From: Neostapfia colusana
Taxonomy: Eukaryota > Streptophyta > Magnoliopsida > Poales > Poaceae
Assembly: GCA_030760725.1 (NCBI GenBank)
Contig: JASWHV010000002.1
Location: 58,459,900 to 58,523,899 of the forward strand
Reading direction: 5' to 3'
Length of the DNA stretch: 64,000 nt
Below the pieces are notes generated by a model, which was not told where the DNA came from, made no database searches, and saw only the letters and a list, made by a program, of their open reading frames with translations. Position 1 is the stretch's first letter, and each line of letters opens with the position of its first letter. Positions 31,220 through 42,193 of the stretch are shown here, in pieces. The position numbers were made by a program, and so were the translations under genes.

Positions 31220-32168
31220 AGGACAAGCTCAGGGAGCTACCTACGAAGGACTACAGCACCATAACATCGAGACACAAGAGCAACAAGAGCCACAGGAACA
31301 AAGCAAGTGCCCCTTGACCATATTGATCCCATGTTTTTGAAACTGTTTTGTTTGCGAAATGGTGTGTGTGCTTGAGTCAACATGATGGGAAACCCTTTCA
31401 TAGGAGTTTATAGTTTTGTTAACCACCCTTGTCGCCAGGGAAGTTTATGAGTCGGGTATGGTCATTTTGCTTTTATGCTTCGCTGAATCCATGGGATATG
31501 GGAAGCGATAGAATGTGTCGAGCTACTGCACTCGTATGAATAAAGATAATGAGAACTTCATTTTAATGAACATGAATCGGAGGGAGATCTAGGCAAGCCT
31601 GGATTGTGGAAGTGGTAGAAAGAGATGGTGGTTTACTTGCCATAGATCTAAGGACCGGTTCATGCGAGCACATGCCAGGAATATAGTGCCACCACAAGGC
31701 CAAGTATGGATGCGTCTTAGCTGACTAATTAGGTAAGTTGCTAGATTTTTATGGACCATGGAAGGCGCAGGGAATGGGAGTCGAGTGAGGACTGCCCTGG
31801 GAACTGCATGGCACAAGAGGGGGCCCGTAGGTGGGAGAATTGGAGATTCTAGCCTGCTGGTGAAATGTGACGCCCCTGTTCTGAGAGAGAACCTCTCGGA
31901 ACTGAGACTGATGCGTATGTGTGCCCAGGATGTTTATCACACATACACATGTAATCCACAAACTGAATTTCAGAATAATACCACGAGTAACATGGTTTAT
32001 TACAATGTCTCATGAGTCTTAGACTCATTCTAGCAGCGGAAGTCTTATTCTAGAAGCGGAAGTCTTTATTCTAGCAGCGGAAGTCTTCTAAACTATTGCG
32101 GAAGCAACTAAGCAGCAGCAGCGGCTCCATCTCTACTCCACAGGCAAGGTTGAGGATAGATTACACGC

Positions 32169-33542
32169 CTAATACTCCACGTGGTCTTCATAGTACTCCT
32201 CTCCTGTTGCTGATGATGAAGTAATAATGCAAGTTTGAGTACATGATGTACTCAGAAAGTGCGGAAAAATATGATATGTAGCTCACAACAAGGAAGGTAT
32301 AAAAGGCTCATTGCAGAAAGCAAAGTTTATTTCACAAAACATGGTAAAACAGCAACTACCTTTAAGTGAATGTAATCCCAACATGTATTTAAACATCAAC
32401 ATACCTCCATCACGATTCACCACTTTTCATGTCTCAACAAGACATTTATCTTTCTCAACATTTCTCATGCTCATGAATACCATCTCATATTCACTACCAT
32501 CTCATCTCATATTCAATTTCCATCTCATAACCGAGATCAATCTCATTGCCATGACTCAACAGTCATGCAACCAATCTCATTACCCGGACTCAACAGTCCC
32601 GAAACCAAAACCATAGACCATACCATAACCAAACCAATAACCAGACAAAATACCATCCCAATAACCATCCCATCTAATCATGTGGGTTGTCCAGGCGCTC
32701 GTGACCGTAAGCTCCGCTATCATGATAGTTTTACACTCTGCAGAGGTGGCACCACTTTACCCACAAGTTTGTGATTTCGTCACCCGTTGGCGACTGTAGA
32801 ACCTCCATTATACCAGTACACAACCGTCGGTGTATGGCCAAGAGATCACAAAATAGCCTTTACAAAGGGGCCACTAGATGAATGAACTCACTAAGGTTTC
32901 ACCAGCAGGCTAGAATCTCCAATTCTCCCACCTACGGGCCCCCTCTTGTGCCATGCAGTTCCCAGGGCAGTCCTCACTCGACTCCCATTTCCCGCGTCTT
33001 CCATGGTCCATAATAATCTAGCAACTTACCTAATTAGTCAGCTAAGCTGCACCCATATTGGGCCTTGTGGTGGCACTGTTATCCTGGCATGGCTCGCATG
33101 AACCAGTCCTTAGATCTACGGCAAGCAACCACTATCTCATGCTACCACATCCACAAAACCAAGCTTGCCTAGATTTCCCTCCGATTCATGTTCATTAACA
33201 TCGATTTCTCATTATCATTACTCATACGAGTGCAGTTAGCTAGACACATTCTATCGCTACCCATATCCCGTAGATAAGCGAAGCAAAAAGCAAAACCGAC
33301 ATACCCGACTCATCAACTGTCCCGGCGACAAGGGTGTTTAACAAAACTATTAATCTCCTACGAAAGGGTTTTCCGTCAAGTTGGCTCAAGCACACACACC
33401 TTTTCGCAATCAAAACAGTTTTAAAAACATGGGATCAATATGGTCAAGGGGCACTTGCCTTGTTCTTGCGGCTCTTGTTGCCCTTGTGTCTCGATGTTCC
33501 TGTGCTGTAGTCCTTCGTAGGTAGCTCCCTGAGCTTGTCCTT
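32169..33542 (-). other. F2 LTR exons B and C flanking a GC-AG intron
   Basis: Exon B 33542-33459 ends CAAG before donor GCAAGTGCC. The intron (33458-32204, 1255 bp) ends AGCAACAG. The last exon, read in the same phase as in the X and Y families, gives GEEYYEDHVEY and a stop at 32169. The exon layout and phase parallel X and Y, but here an alternative frame is also open and F0 has a different last residue, so coding is less certain. The intronic hairpin of the other families is not visible. Confidence 0.45.
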
Positions 33543-33869
33543 CTAATTACGATCACGCATATACAAAGTTCATAGCAATCAATCATTATGCACAAACTTT
33601 ACTCGAGATGCAATGGTGAATATGCATGCTAATCCTATGGTGTTGTTTTATTGGATCAGTTTGTACGTGTTCTTGCATGGTTGAATGGGTTTTACGATGA
33701 ACAGAGGTGTAAAGATCAAATGTGGACGTGGCGATGATCTCGTCACAAGATCTAGATCAAACCGATCAGCACGTGATCTGTCCACACGGAAACGCTTCTG
33801 TTCAAAGAGATCGAAGAACAGATGCAAAGAAAACTGCGATGATGTCATAAGATGGTATTGCAGACCTAC
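33543..33869 (-). other. GT-AG intron 1 in F2 LTR (327 bp)
   Basis: Starts GTAGGTCTG after ...GAAGTAAG and ends GTAATTAG before AAGGACAAGC. Same borders as the F0 intron; absent in F1. Confidence 0.8.
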
Positions 33870-34069
33870 CTTACTTCCTTCAGGTCCTTCCTCCAGAAAA
33901 ACAGATCATCGGCTCTCCTCCGACAATGGCGATTGTGGTCCGGGCTCGTCGGCGGTCTCTCCGGTGGTCAGACTCCGGCGAAGGGGTTTAGCTCGGCGAG
34001 TTGGGGGCTAGGGCTTCTAAGTTGGCGGCTTAGAAAAGATGTTACGACCAATGGGGTTGTTTCGGGTTC

Positions 34070-34077
34070 TATTTATA
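34070..34077 (-). promoter_or_regulatory. TATA box of F2
   Basis: TATAAATA on the minus strand, in the same context as F1. Confidence 0.6.
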
Positions 34078-34279
34078 AGAGGGAAACGAAGAGTCCTACT
34101 CTGATCGGAATTCGAATAAGAGTCCTATTCAAATTGTTTTTGAATCTTAACAACTTATCTTCAATTGATTTGGTGCGGCAGCAACGTGGAATTCATGTCG
34201 GTTTCCTTCCGTGTCGGTATTCCCACGCGTACAGAAGCAGAAACTGCTTTAGATGTCGTCACCTCCGCGGTGATGAGCT

Positions 34280-35035
34280 CCGGAGGCTCCACGTGTCCTG
34301 CGGGAACCTGGCCTCCCTTTTCCGCAGAGACAAGCTCCGGTTTTGCCGCGTGTCAGGCGGGTGAGACCTCCCTCTTCCTCAGAGGCGAGCTCTGCGTGCG
34401 CCACGTGTCAGTGCCGGACATCCCCTCTCCTCGGAGGTGGGCTCCGAGAATGCCACGTGTTAGAGCCAGACCTCCCCTCTCTTCAGAGGTGGGCTCCGAG
34501 AATGCCACGTGTCCAGTAGCGCCAGACTTCCATTCTCCTCAGAGACGAGCTCTGAGGTCGACACGTGTCCAAGCAGTGTCGGACCTCTCGGAGGTGAGCT
34601 CCGAGGTCGACACGTGTTCATCAGTGTCGGACCTCCCAGAGATGAGCTCCGGAGGTGACACGTGTCCAAGCAGTGTCGGACCTCCTGGAGGCGAGCTCCG
34701 GAGGTGACACGTGTCCAAAAGGACAGGACCTCTCGGAGGTGAGCTCCGAGAGCGACTGTCCCATGGGTCGGACCTCTCGGAGAAGAGCTCCGAGAGCGAC
34801 ACGTGTCCCGCGCGGCTGGTCCTCTCTTTCCACAGTGACTAGCTCCGAGGGAAACACGTGTCCTGCAGGCTGACCTCGCTCCTCCGCAGAGGCTAGCTCC
34901 AGGGGCAACACGTGTCCCACGGGGTCGGACCTCGCTCCTTTCGCAGAGACGAGCCCCGAGCCTACCACGTAGCCAGTTAGCGGCGGACCTCTTCCCCTTT
35001 TGCGGGGATGAGCTCCGAAGGCGCCACGTGGCCAG
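34280..35035 (-). repeat. Tandem U3 repeats with G-box/ABRE motifs (F2)
   Basis: About fourteen ACGTG-type motifs, the best spaced 48-49 bp apart (34560, 34609, 34657, 34706). These cores are GACACGTGTC or one change from it, and GAGCTC lies between units. The array is homologous to that in F1. Confidence 0.8.
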
Positions 35036-35189
35036 CGAGCCGCGGGAATTGTCTTCGGCGCTTCTCGGTGAACTGGGATTTGTCTTTTTGGCTATCTTTT
35101 TGGTTCTTTATCTGTTCCCACTTCTTTTTTAAAAATATTTTCTTTATAAAATATGAATGCATGCAGAAATCGAAATTGAGGGTGTCACA

Positions 35190-35206
35190 AATCTACCCCC
35201 CTTAAA
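35190..35206 (-). other. Polypurine tract of F2
   Basis: On the minus strand TTTAAGGGGGGTAGATT directly before the LTR start. Confidence 0.85.
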
Positions 35207-35208
35207 TT

Positions 35209-36247
35209 GAATCTTGCCCTCGAGATTCGATAGTGGAGAATAGATGAGGGAATTCTACTTTGATGTCTTCTTCATGCTCCCATGTGGCTTCAGCTTCGGT
35301 GTGATGGCTCCATTGTACCTTGCACCAACGGATCACTTTGTTCCTTGTGACCCTTTCCTTCACATCCAAAATTCGTACAGGGTGCTCTACATAGGTCAGA
35401 TCCTCTTGAAGTTCAAGTTCATCCATCGGTACTTGTTCTTCCGGTACCCTCAAGCACTACTTGAGCTGGGATACATGAAACACGTCATGCACGTCGTAGA
35501 GGTGCACTGGGAGCTCTAGTTGATAGTCTACTTCTCCTCGCTTGCCCAAAATCTTGAATGGCCCGATGTAGCTGGGTGCTAGCTTGCCTTTGACGTTGAA
35601 ACGCCATTGGCCTCGGATAGGCGATACCTTAAGGTATACGAAGTCTCCTACTTTGAAAGTCAACTTCCTTCGCCTATTGTCCGCATAGCCTTTCTGTCGT
35701 TACTGAGCAGCCTTCAAGTTCTCCCGTATTGTTTGGACTTGCTTCTCAGCTTCTTGTAGCACTTCGGGTCCAAACACTTCGTTCTCTCCGGTCTCGTTCC
35801 AAAACAACGGCATTCTACACCGTCTTCCATAAAATGCTTCAAAAGGTGACATCTTAAAGCTAGCTTGATAGCTGTTGTCATAGAAGAACTCAGCATACGA
35901 CAAGCTCCTATCCCAACTACGCCCATGTTTCAAGGCGCAAGCTCTCAACATGTCTTCCAAAATTTGGTTTGTCCTTTCGGTTTGTCCATCAGTCTGCGGG
36001 TGGTAGGCGGAGCTAAAATCTAGTCGTGTACCCATAGCTTCATGCAGCTTCTTCCAGAACCTAGAGGTAAACTGAGTACTCTGGTCTGAAACTATCCTCT
36101 TCTGGACTCCACGATGGCACACGATTTGCTCCATGTACAGCTCGGCTAGTTGTGCAACATTGTACGCAGTATTAACAGGAAGAAAATAAGCGGTTTTCGT
36201 CAATCGGTCCACGATAACCCAGATGGAGTCGTAACCCGACCGATTAC
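35209..36247 (-). pseudogene. pol: F2 integrase core, C-terminus and chromodomain, broken
   Basis: Begins inside the integrase core with MDRLTKTAYFLPVNTAY. Catalytic residues visible are the second aspartate (IVSDQSTQF) and glutamate (QTERTNQILED). A stop near 35700 lies in the AAQSRQK segment, followed by KVGDFVYLKVSPIRGQW and a second stop before the chromodomain part (WCKVQWSHHTEAEATWEHEE). The N-terminal end is cut by X2 at 36248; the rest of F2 is beyond the window on the right. It is related to F0 by LTR family, and the two could represent the gag and integrase ends of the same type. Confidence 0.9.
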
Positions 36248-36856
36248 TGTAAAGGCCTCAGTTTTTGACACATTCAAAGTGTTCATCACCACACACACAC
36301 ACACCTCATTTGAAGATAGTTGATGAACACATTTGAAGAGCAAGTAACCATTATCAACATGCTCATTAGAGAATAAACTCACAAAATGCAAAAGTGGTAT
36401 TTCCCACATACATCATATAGGGGCTGGACATTTGGGAAACTCCTACACATTGCTATGAATTTCCATGCCAAGTTTCACCCAAATTCAAAACCTTTTTGAG
36501 GTCATTTTGGGTATAGCTAGAAAGAGGGTAGTTTAAACTCAAATTCAAATTCAAACTGTTTTTACCCCATGAATTCAAAAGTGGGAGGCATATTCTTACT
36601 CAGCACATTTTTGTGACCTCACACACCAATTTTCACTCCATTTGGAGTTGAGCTTGAAATGAGCTAAGTGGAGCAAATTTAAACTTTATTTGAATTTCAA
36701 ACTGAACATGTACTGAAATTTATTCAAACCAAACCCAATTTGAATTCTAACCATTTCAAATGGCTCAAGGGTAGATAATTCAAATCACCATGGGCTTTGT
36801 GGGAACTACTGTTTATAACAGTGAATTGGAGTTAAGTTCAGGGGTTAAAATTAAGA

Positions 36857-36867
36857 GTGGGACCCAC
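36857..36867 (+). promoter_or_regulatory. TCP-type palindrome in X2 LTR
   Basis: GTGGGACCCAC, followed by ATGTCATAG. The same block, reversed, is in the Z LTRs. Confidence 0.45.
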
Positions 36868-36899
36868 ATGTCATAGAGCTAAGAGGTGTGACTTGCACA

Positions 36900-37860
36900 C
36901 AAAGTCACAGCCTTGGTAGGAAATTCCACCGAGCAGCTGCCGGGTGTACCAATGAGAAGAAGCCGGCGCCACCAGCTGCTTCCTACCTCACGCGCTGGCG
37001 CCGAGGTCAGCCTTCTCGTGCCCCCACATGACCCTCACCACCTCAGCCGAGCGAAGGCCGGATGTCTTCTTATCCTCGCGGGCGACATCGAGCAGTGCCA
37101 TTCTTTTCCCCCGAGCTCTCGGTCGATCGGTAAAACAGAGAAAACAATCGCACCCTCACCTCTCCGAGCTGCTAGGCAGCGCCCTGAGCTCAAGCATCAC
37201 TCTCCCAACGCCTAGACCACCGAGTTTCGGCCTCTGTTCCCGTGATCAACGACGACTGCCACGACTTAGTTAAAAACGGTGATCGGTCTCATGTGGGCAG
37301 CACACCACAGCCACTTCCACGGCCGTGCAAGGGCGGCAAAAGGAGCGCACAGACTCCATGCTGTTTCCACCTGAAGCTCAAGCCACGTCGTGAGCTCTCG
37401 CCGGCGAATTCCGAGATTTTGCTCTGGCGGCCTCAACCCGAGCTTCCGGTACAGTTCCTTAAAATTCTCCTTCTCTACTCCTCCTTAAGTCATCAAACTT
37501 TGCACGTGTATGCTGTATTAACCGGCGATCAATTCTCCTTTAGCATCCATAGCATGAAAACGCCACGGAGCGGTGGAATTCAAGCTCTACTAAGGGGGTT
37601 CGCCGCGGACCCATTTGGTCGCATGGTGCAACTGTATTTGCGGCCACTCTCGAGCTACTCTGAGGTTGTGCCGATCTTCCTAGAGCTGCGCTGGTGGTGT
37701 AGAGCCCATCGGTGCAAGTATTGGCGGGCTGGAGACCCCGAGCGATGGCGCCGAACCACAGCAGTAGCCGTCGCACATTGCCGAGCTGGTTCCGGCCACC
37801 GGCAGCCCAAGCAGAGCCCACCATCATGTTCCTCGATGCCCTAAACCCTCTGGCGGCGAG
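36900..37860 (+). other. GC-rich exon-like island of the X2 LTR
   Basis: Counterpart of 4590-5360. It encodes NSEILLWRPQPELPVQFL (about 37410-37460) and FAADPFGRMVQLYLRPL then EVVPIFLELRWWCRA (about 37600-37705). These are close to the Z versions (FMADPFGRTATTYLQPL, EVVPIFLELRWCCRA). Conservation at peptide level suggests an old coding exon; open frames run over several hundred bases here. Confidence 0.4.
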
Positions 37861-38795
37861 TCTCTAGCTGGGCGGCGGCCGGAAACACCGGTCCAGCGAG
37901 TAAGAGGGCGGGAGGAAGAAGAAGACGAGGGGCCTGGCTGTCAGCGGCTCATATTTTAAATTAGGATCGGGCTGCAGCTCGGATCCGGTGTGCTGGCGCG
38001 CAAAAGACTCCGTAGACCCCAGTGTGCCGACGCCTCAGCACACAACACGTGTCCCCGTGGCCCACCAGCAGATTTAAACTTTTCCCCAATTTTCAGTTTT
38101 AGTTCAAACTTCAAATCCTCATAACTTTGGCTAGGAAGCTCCAAATCAAGTGAACCAAATTTTGTTGGATTCAGCTCTCTGAGCACGTTCCAGCAAATCA
38201 AGTTTCACTTCATGAAGATCCTTAATTCTCCAGAATTAATTCCTCAACTTTTAAACTGTGTGGAATTTTAACTGGAGAATCCCTTGGAGGAAAATTCTGA
38301 AATTTTGCTAAGATGTTCACCAAAATATCCTTGAACAACCATAAAAATTTCAGGTCCATTTGATCTCATTTGGTCCACCTAATGGTGTGATTAGTGAAAC
38401 TGTTCCAGAGAAATGGAAAATGTTCAGAAACATTTTTCAGAATTTCTGTGAAATTGTTTAGCTCATATCTTTAGATAGGAACGTTCAAATTAAGTGAGAA
38501 CAACTCCATTAGAACCCTCTAAAAATCTAGTTTTCAGAAAGTCATGGCTTGCTCCATGAAAACCCCTAGAATACCCTAAGAGCTCCAATTACGGTCAAGG
38601 ACATAATTATTTGTGGGGAGCTCAAATGAGCTTTGCTGCAACTAAAACTTGACCAATTCTCTGTTTAGGTGGTAACCAAGCCACAATAAAAATTTCATAG
38701 TCATTGAGTCTGTTTAGTGAGACTTAGAAGGTTCACAAGTTTAAAACTCAATTCAAATGCATTTAATTAATACATGTACTTCTTATATCATGTAG

Positions 38796-40059
38796 TCGCT
38801 AAGGTCGAGGAGGAACCCGAAGTCCTAGACTTCGTTACTCCGGAGGAGCAGCTAGCCTACGACCAAGAGCAGCAAGGCAAGCTCCGGTTTACATTAACCT
38901 TTTTACAAGTTTTTATTGTTTTGAGCACTTACTTGAGTATGATGATTCCTTGCATTAGAGTCTTGTTTGGAAACCCAATTGCATAGCCAAGAAAAACCAT
39001 GGGTTGGGATTAGGATTAAAAAATCCGTTAGCTAATGCAATGCTAATATAGTGTAGGATTCGGTACAAGACGAGTAGTTGGAACTACTCGCGAGCATAGG
39101 CTAGAGGCACTCGACTCGGGTAGAGATAGCACATGAAACACATGGCAAGAAAAATGAGACCGAGCGGAGAATAAGGGCAGCAGGACTTTGGGGCCTGTGT
39201 GCTATAGCTCCGCTTGTGTCGATTGAGGACCGAGCCGTGTGCGGGCCTGTTGAACAAGCTAGAACAGTACCGAAGACCTAACAGCTATATGGGAACCGGG
39301 AAACCGATGTAACTCGGGTAGCTGGGTGTTGAGGCATAGCTCGTCGTTAAGAGAGTAGGTTGAGAGCTCGAGGTGTAAATCGGCTGGCGGCACTGAGATG
39401 CACGTGCAGAGACCTCTTGCTCGGGACGATTGGACCGGTTCAACATTTGGCTAACGGGTGAAAGGTGGTTGCGTACGGCGTCCGTGATGGTTGCTGTAGG
39501 CAACATCGAGTACAGGCGTACGTGACGGGTTGTTCGGGTAAACCTGCAGGTGTAAATCGATTATAATCGCAGTCCCTCGCGGTCAGTGAGTACCACTTGT
39601 TCACTGTACAGTGATGTATTAAGAACAGGCTAGTCACATGTTAAAATGTTGCTGATTGAATGATGGACATTGATTGTTAATGATAGGCTGTAGTTTAGAG
39701 CTAATTAAAGTTCCTTTTAACTTTGGGCAAAGTACATGAGAGAAATGCGTTTCTTGTTTTATTGCGGCTCTCTCATGTGCCTTAGCGTAAGGTTCTCCAC
39801 AACCTGCTGCTAAAACTTGAAAGTAAGGTTCCACTAATTAGGCGAGTCCTTTGCAACTTGTTTTTATCTCATGTACCCATCACCCCTCATGTAGAAGTTT
39901 AATGTTTAGGAGAGACGGGTCAGTCTTGCTGAGCCTTCGTGCTCACTGCTTGTGTTTGAAGCTTTTGTTGGGTTCTATGAGGAAGGGGCTACCGAAGAAG
40001 AGGCGGAACCCCAGGAGGGGAATCCCGTCGAGTGGGAGTCATGCACGCCGCCGTGTTAG
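38796..40059 (+). CDS. LTR-embedded spliced ORF, last two exons (X2), acceptor damaged
   Basis: Exon 38796-38876 encodes KVEEEPEVLDFVTPEEQLAY and ends CAAG before GCAAGCTCC. The last exon (39971-40059) encodes GFYEEGATEEEAEPQEG and ends ESCTPPC, TAG. In X1 the acceptor is TTTTGCAG; here it is TTTTGTTG, so normal splicing would fail in this copy. Differences from X1 are mostly synonymous in the last exon (six of nine codons). Confidence 0.5.
39734..39778 (+). promoter_or_regulatory. Conserved intronic hairpin (X2)
   Basis: Same stem as X1 (ACATGAGAGA / TCTCTCATGT); the loop has one change (TTTTATTG instead of TTTGATTG). Confidence 0.7.
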
Positions 40060-40294
40060 TGTGTGTGCGTGCTAGCAAGGACACGTTCACGGGCTGAACA
40101 TGAACTTGATGCGTAGTCTACGCCCGTGAGTGTAGACTGGACCTATTTTGATGTAAAAATGTTCATAAACCACTTTATGTGATAAAAGTTTTGCTTCCGC
40201 TTTGTACCTTTGATGTGTGTTATTCAGTGCTGTGCAACACAGCACCTCTCAGCGTGATCCTGGCTCGACAAGACCGTTGGGGTCGTGTCAGCGT

Positions 40295-40306
40295 TGGTAT
40301 CAGAGC
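40295..40306 (+). other. Primer binding site of X2
   Basis: TGGTATCAGAGC, 4 nt after the LTR end (one extra T compared with X1). Confidence 0.85.
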
Positions 40307-41792
40307 TCGCTTGAGGTTTAACGCACTAAAAAGGTCATCTTTTTCAAAAATCCAGTGAGGAACGAGTTAGTAGCCCATATAAGGATGTTATTAGTGTATA
40401 GAAAGTGGCATACTAACCTATTTGATTATGTCGGAAAATCATGCATCTCGGGACGCTTCATGTCTTGGGGGGTGCACGTACGCGCTGTCCACCAGTGCGC
40501 ACAAGCTGAAGGGTGGAGCCCCACGGGTGGCAGGTAAACCGACCCGCTTTAATATCCTCTACGACTCTTCATGTCGTTTGGGGTATTCGAGCAACGTATG
40601 TCCCTGGCGTGCGTGGTTCAATTCGGGAGACCCCGTCACGTGGTCCGTAATGTGAACACGTAGCTCAAGGCGTGTTTGGCTTGAGAACATCCGGGCAAGT
40701 GATGACGGCCGGGTCTACGGACTGTATGGATACCGGGCTCGGTGTGCATCCGAGTCTGACGATTGTTTGAATTTTCTGCAGGTAGTCTAATCACGAAATG
40801 GTAAACTTGTAGTATTCGTGTGCGAGTGACGTTTAGTGCCACTGAACTGACGAAGCCGGCTAAGTCCGGTATATGTTTTTCTTTGTGAGGACGTAGTACC
40901 GACATAATCTGGTGACACATCGACGTCACACCCCACTAAATGAACAACTTCATTATAAAAATTGAAGGTTTCGATCCAAAACAATAAAACTTTGATGTAA
41001 CTCCTTCCCTTAATCAGGATATTCATGTTAACAAGTTTTCAACTTATAGGATACTAAGGACAAAGTCCCATGTTTTCAGCTGAAAGATGGCTGAAGTTAA
41101 TCAGAGACTAGAGGTTGAGTTCTTTCGAGGTTGGGATCATATGATGCATTTATGGAAAGCTTTGGAAGAGTTTTACATCTTTTCTGTTGAGGTCCCGAGG
41201 TTTTTCATCCCTTAACCAATCGAAAAATGCAGTAGAGTTGAAACTGTCCAGAAAACAGGGCAGAGCAAAGACTCTCTGTAACTCTCTGTAAATTAAGCAT
41301 AACTTCCTGCATAAAAATACAAAAATAGAAAATGAGGTAGTTCTGGAAAGATTATGAGATGGGTTACAACTTTGTAACAGAATGTTTTGTCAGATTGGGA
41401 GCAGAATTAACTGGAATTCTTGGATAAATCCAGTAGCTAAAACAGGGAGGTGCTGTCCAATGTTCTCCAGAAATTCTGTTAACTTTGGCATCTCATAACT
41501 TGTGAACCAGGACAGATATTAGGCCAAGCAAATACTTTCTGGAAATCTATTGAAGTTAGCTTTAACTTTGATGTTGAGCTCCAGAATTGGTTTTGCCTTT
41601 AGCATGGCCTAAATCAGGTTGAGATGGAAACTGGTCAGGGCTGTCAGGTTCGACAGCAGATCAAGTAGTCAAATTTGTTTAAATTTGAACTATATTTCCA
41701 AGTTTTATGGGTTCAATGACATGTTTTGTGTTATAATTTAATGGTTTACTGTTCAAATAAATATTTGACAGTTCTCAAATATATTTTTACAG
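40307..41792 (+). other. Untranslated leader of X2
   Basis: Aligns with the X1 leader (8026-9509). Ends ATTTTTACAG directly before the ATG at 41793, keeping the splice-like acceptor. No other feature seen. Confidence 0.6.
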
Positions 41793-41936
41793 ATGACAGC
41801 GAATAAACAGCTCGAGAATGGGTGGTTGGAATCTCACTGTTCTCACCACAGCGGCTATCCGGAAACATTGAGGCAGATGCTTCAATATTTCGGGTACAAC
41901 CAGATGCCGCAGTACTTTGCCAAGGAAGAAGGTGAG
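41793..41936 (+). CDS. 5' fragment of the X-family ORF (X2 copy)
   Basis: MTANKQLENGW to QYFAKEEGE, the counterpart of 9510-9653. The frame is cut by insertion of Y2 at 41937, within a few bases of the point where X1 sequence stops at its junction with Y1. Function not recognised. Confidence 0.45.
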
Positions 41937-42193
41937 TGTGGGGACTACCCCATCGTTCACCCACTCCAGGATCGCATAGGGTGGTGCCGTGCGATGTGGC
42001 ACCCAACAGCACACACGAAAAGAATTAAGAACAACATACAAACTTTTATTTGATATAAAACAGCGGAAGTCTTTTACAAGAACTTAATTATACAGTGGAA
42101 GTTATATACATAGCTACTCTCAAATACTAACTAAGCAAAAGTGCAGCCATCCAGCCCGGGATCGCTACACACTAGCAGCATAGGACCAGAGAA

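Larger units (their letters stand above)
29900..31865 (+). mobile_element. F-family LTR (F1), 3' part missing, intron 1 spliced out
   Basis: Starts TGTGACACCCTCAATTTTG, like F2 read on the minus strand from 35189. It is interrupted at 31866 by F2. No polypurine tract precedes it, so it is a 5' LTR or solo LTR. It contains the U3 repeat array, TATA box and exons A and B joined without intron 1. The beginning of the second, GC-AG type intron is kept, though its donor context reads CAAAGCAAGT. Confidence 0.9.
31866..35189 (-). mobile_element. 3' LTR of F-family element F2 (3324 bp)
   Basis: On the minus strand it starts TGTGACACCCTC at 35189, next to a polypurine tract, and ends GGGGCGTCACA at 31866. 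It is inserted in F1 after GGTGAAA, giving a head-to-head arrangement of related LTRs. It contains the U3 repeat array, TATA box, intron 1, exon B, a GC-AG intron and a last exon. Confidence 0.9.
36248..40290 (+). mobile_element. X-family 5' LTR of element X2 (4043 bp)
   Basis: TGTAAAGGCCTCAG to GGTCGTGTCA, aligned throughout with the X1 LTR (3951-8010). It is inserted in the F2 integrase. A primer binding site follows. The 3' LTR of X2 is beyond the window because Y2 is inserted in its internal region. Confidence 0.9.
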
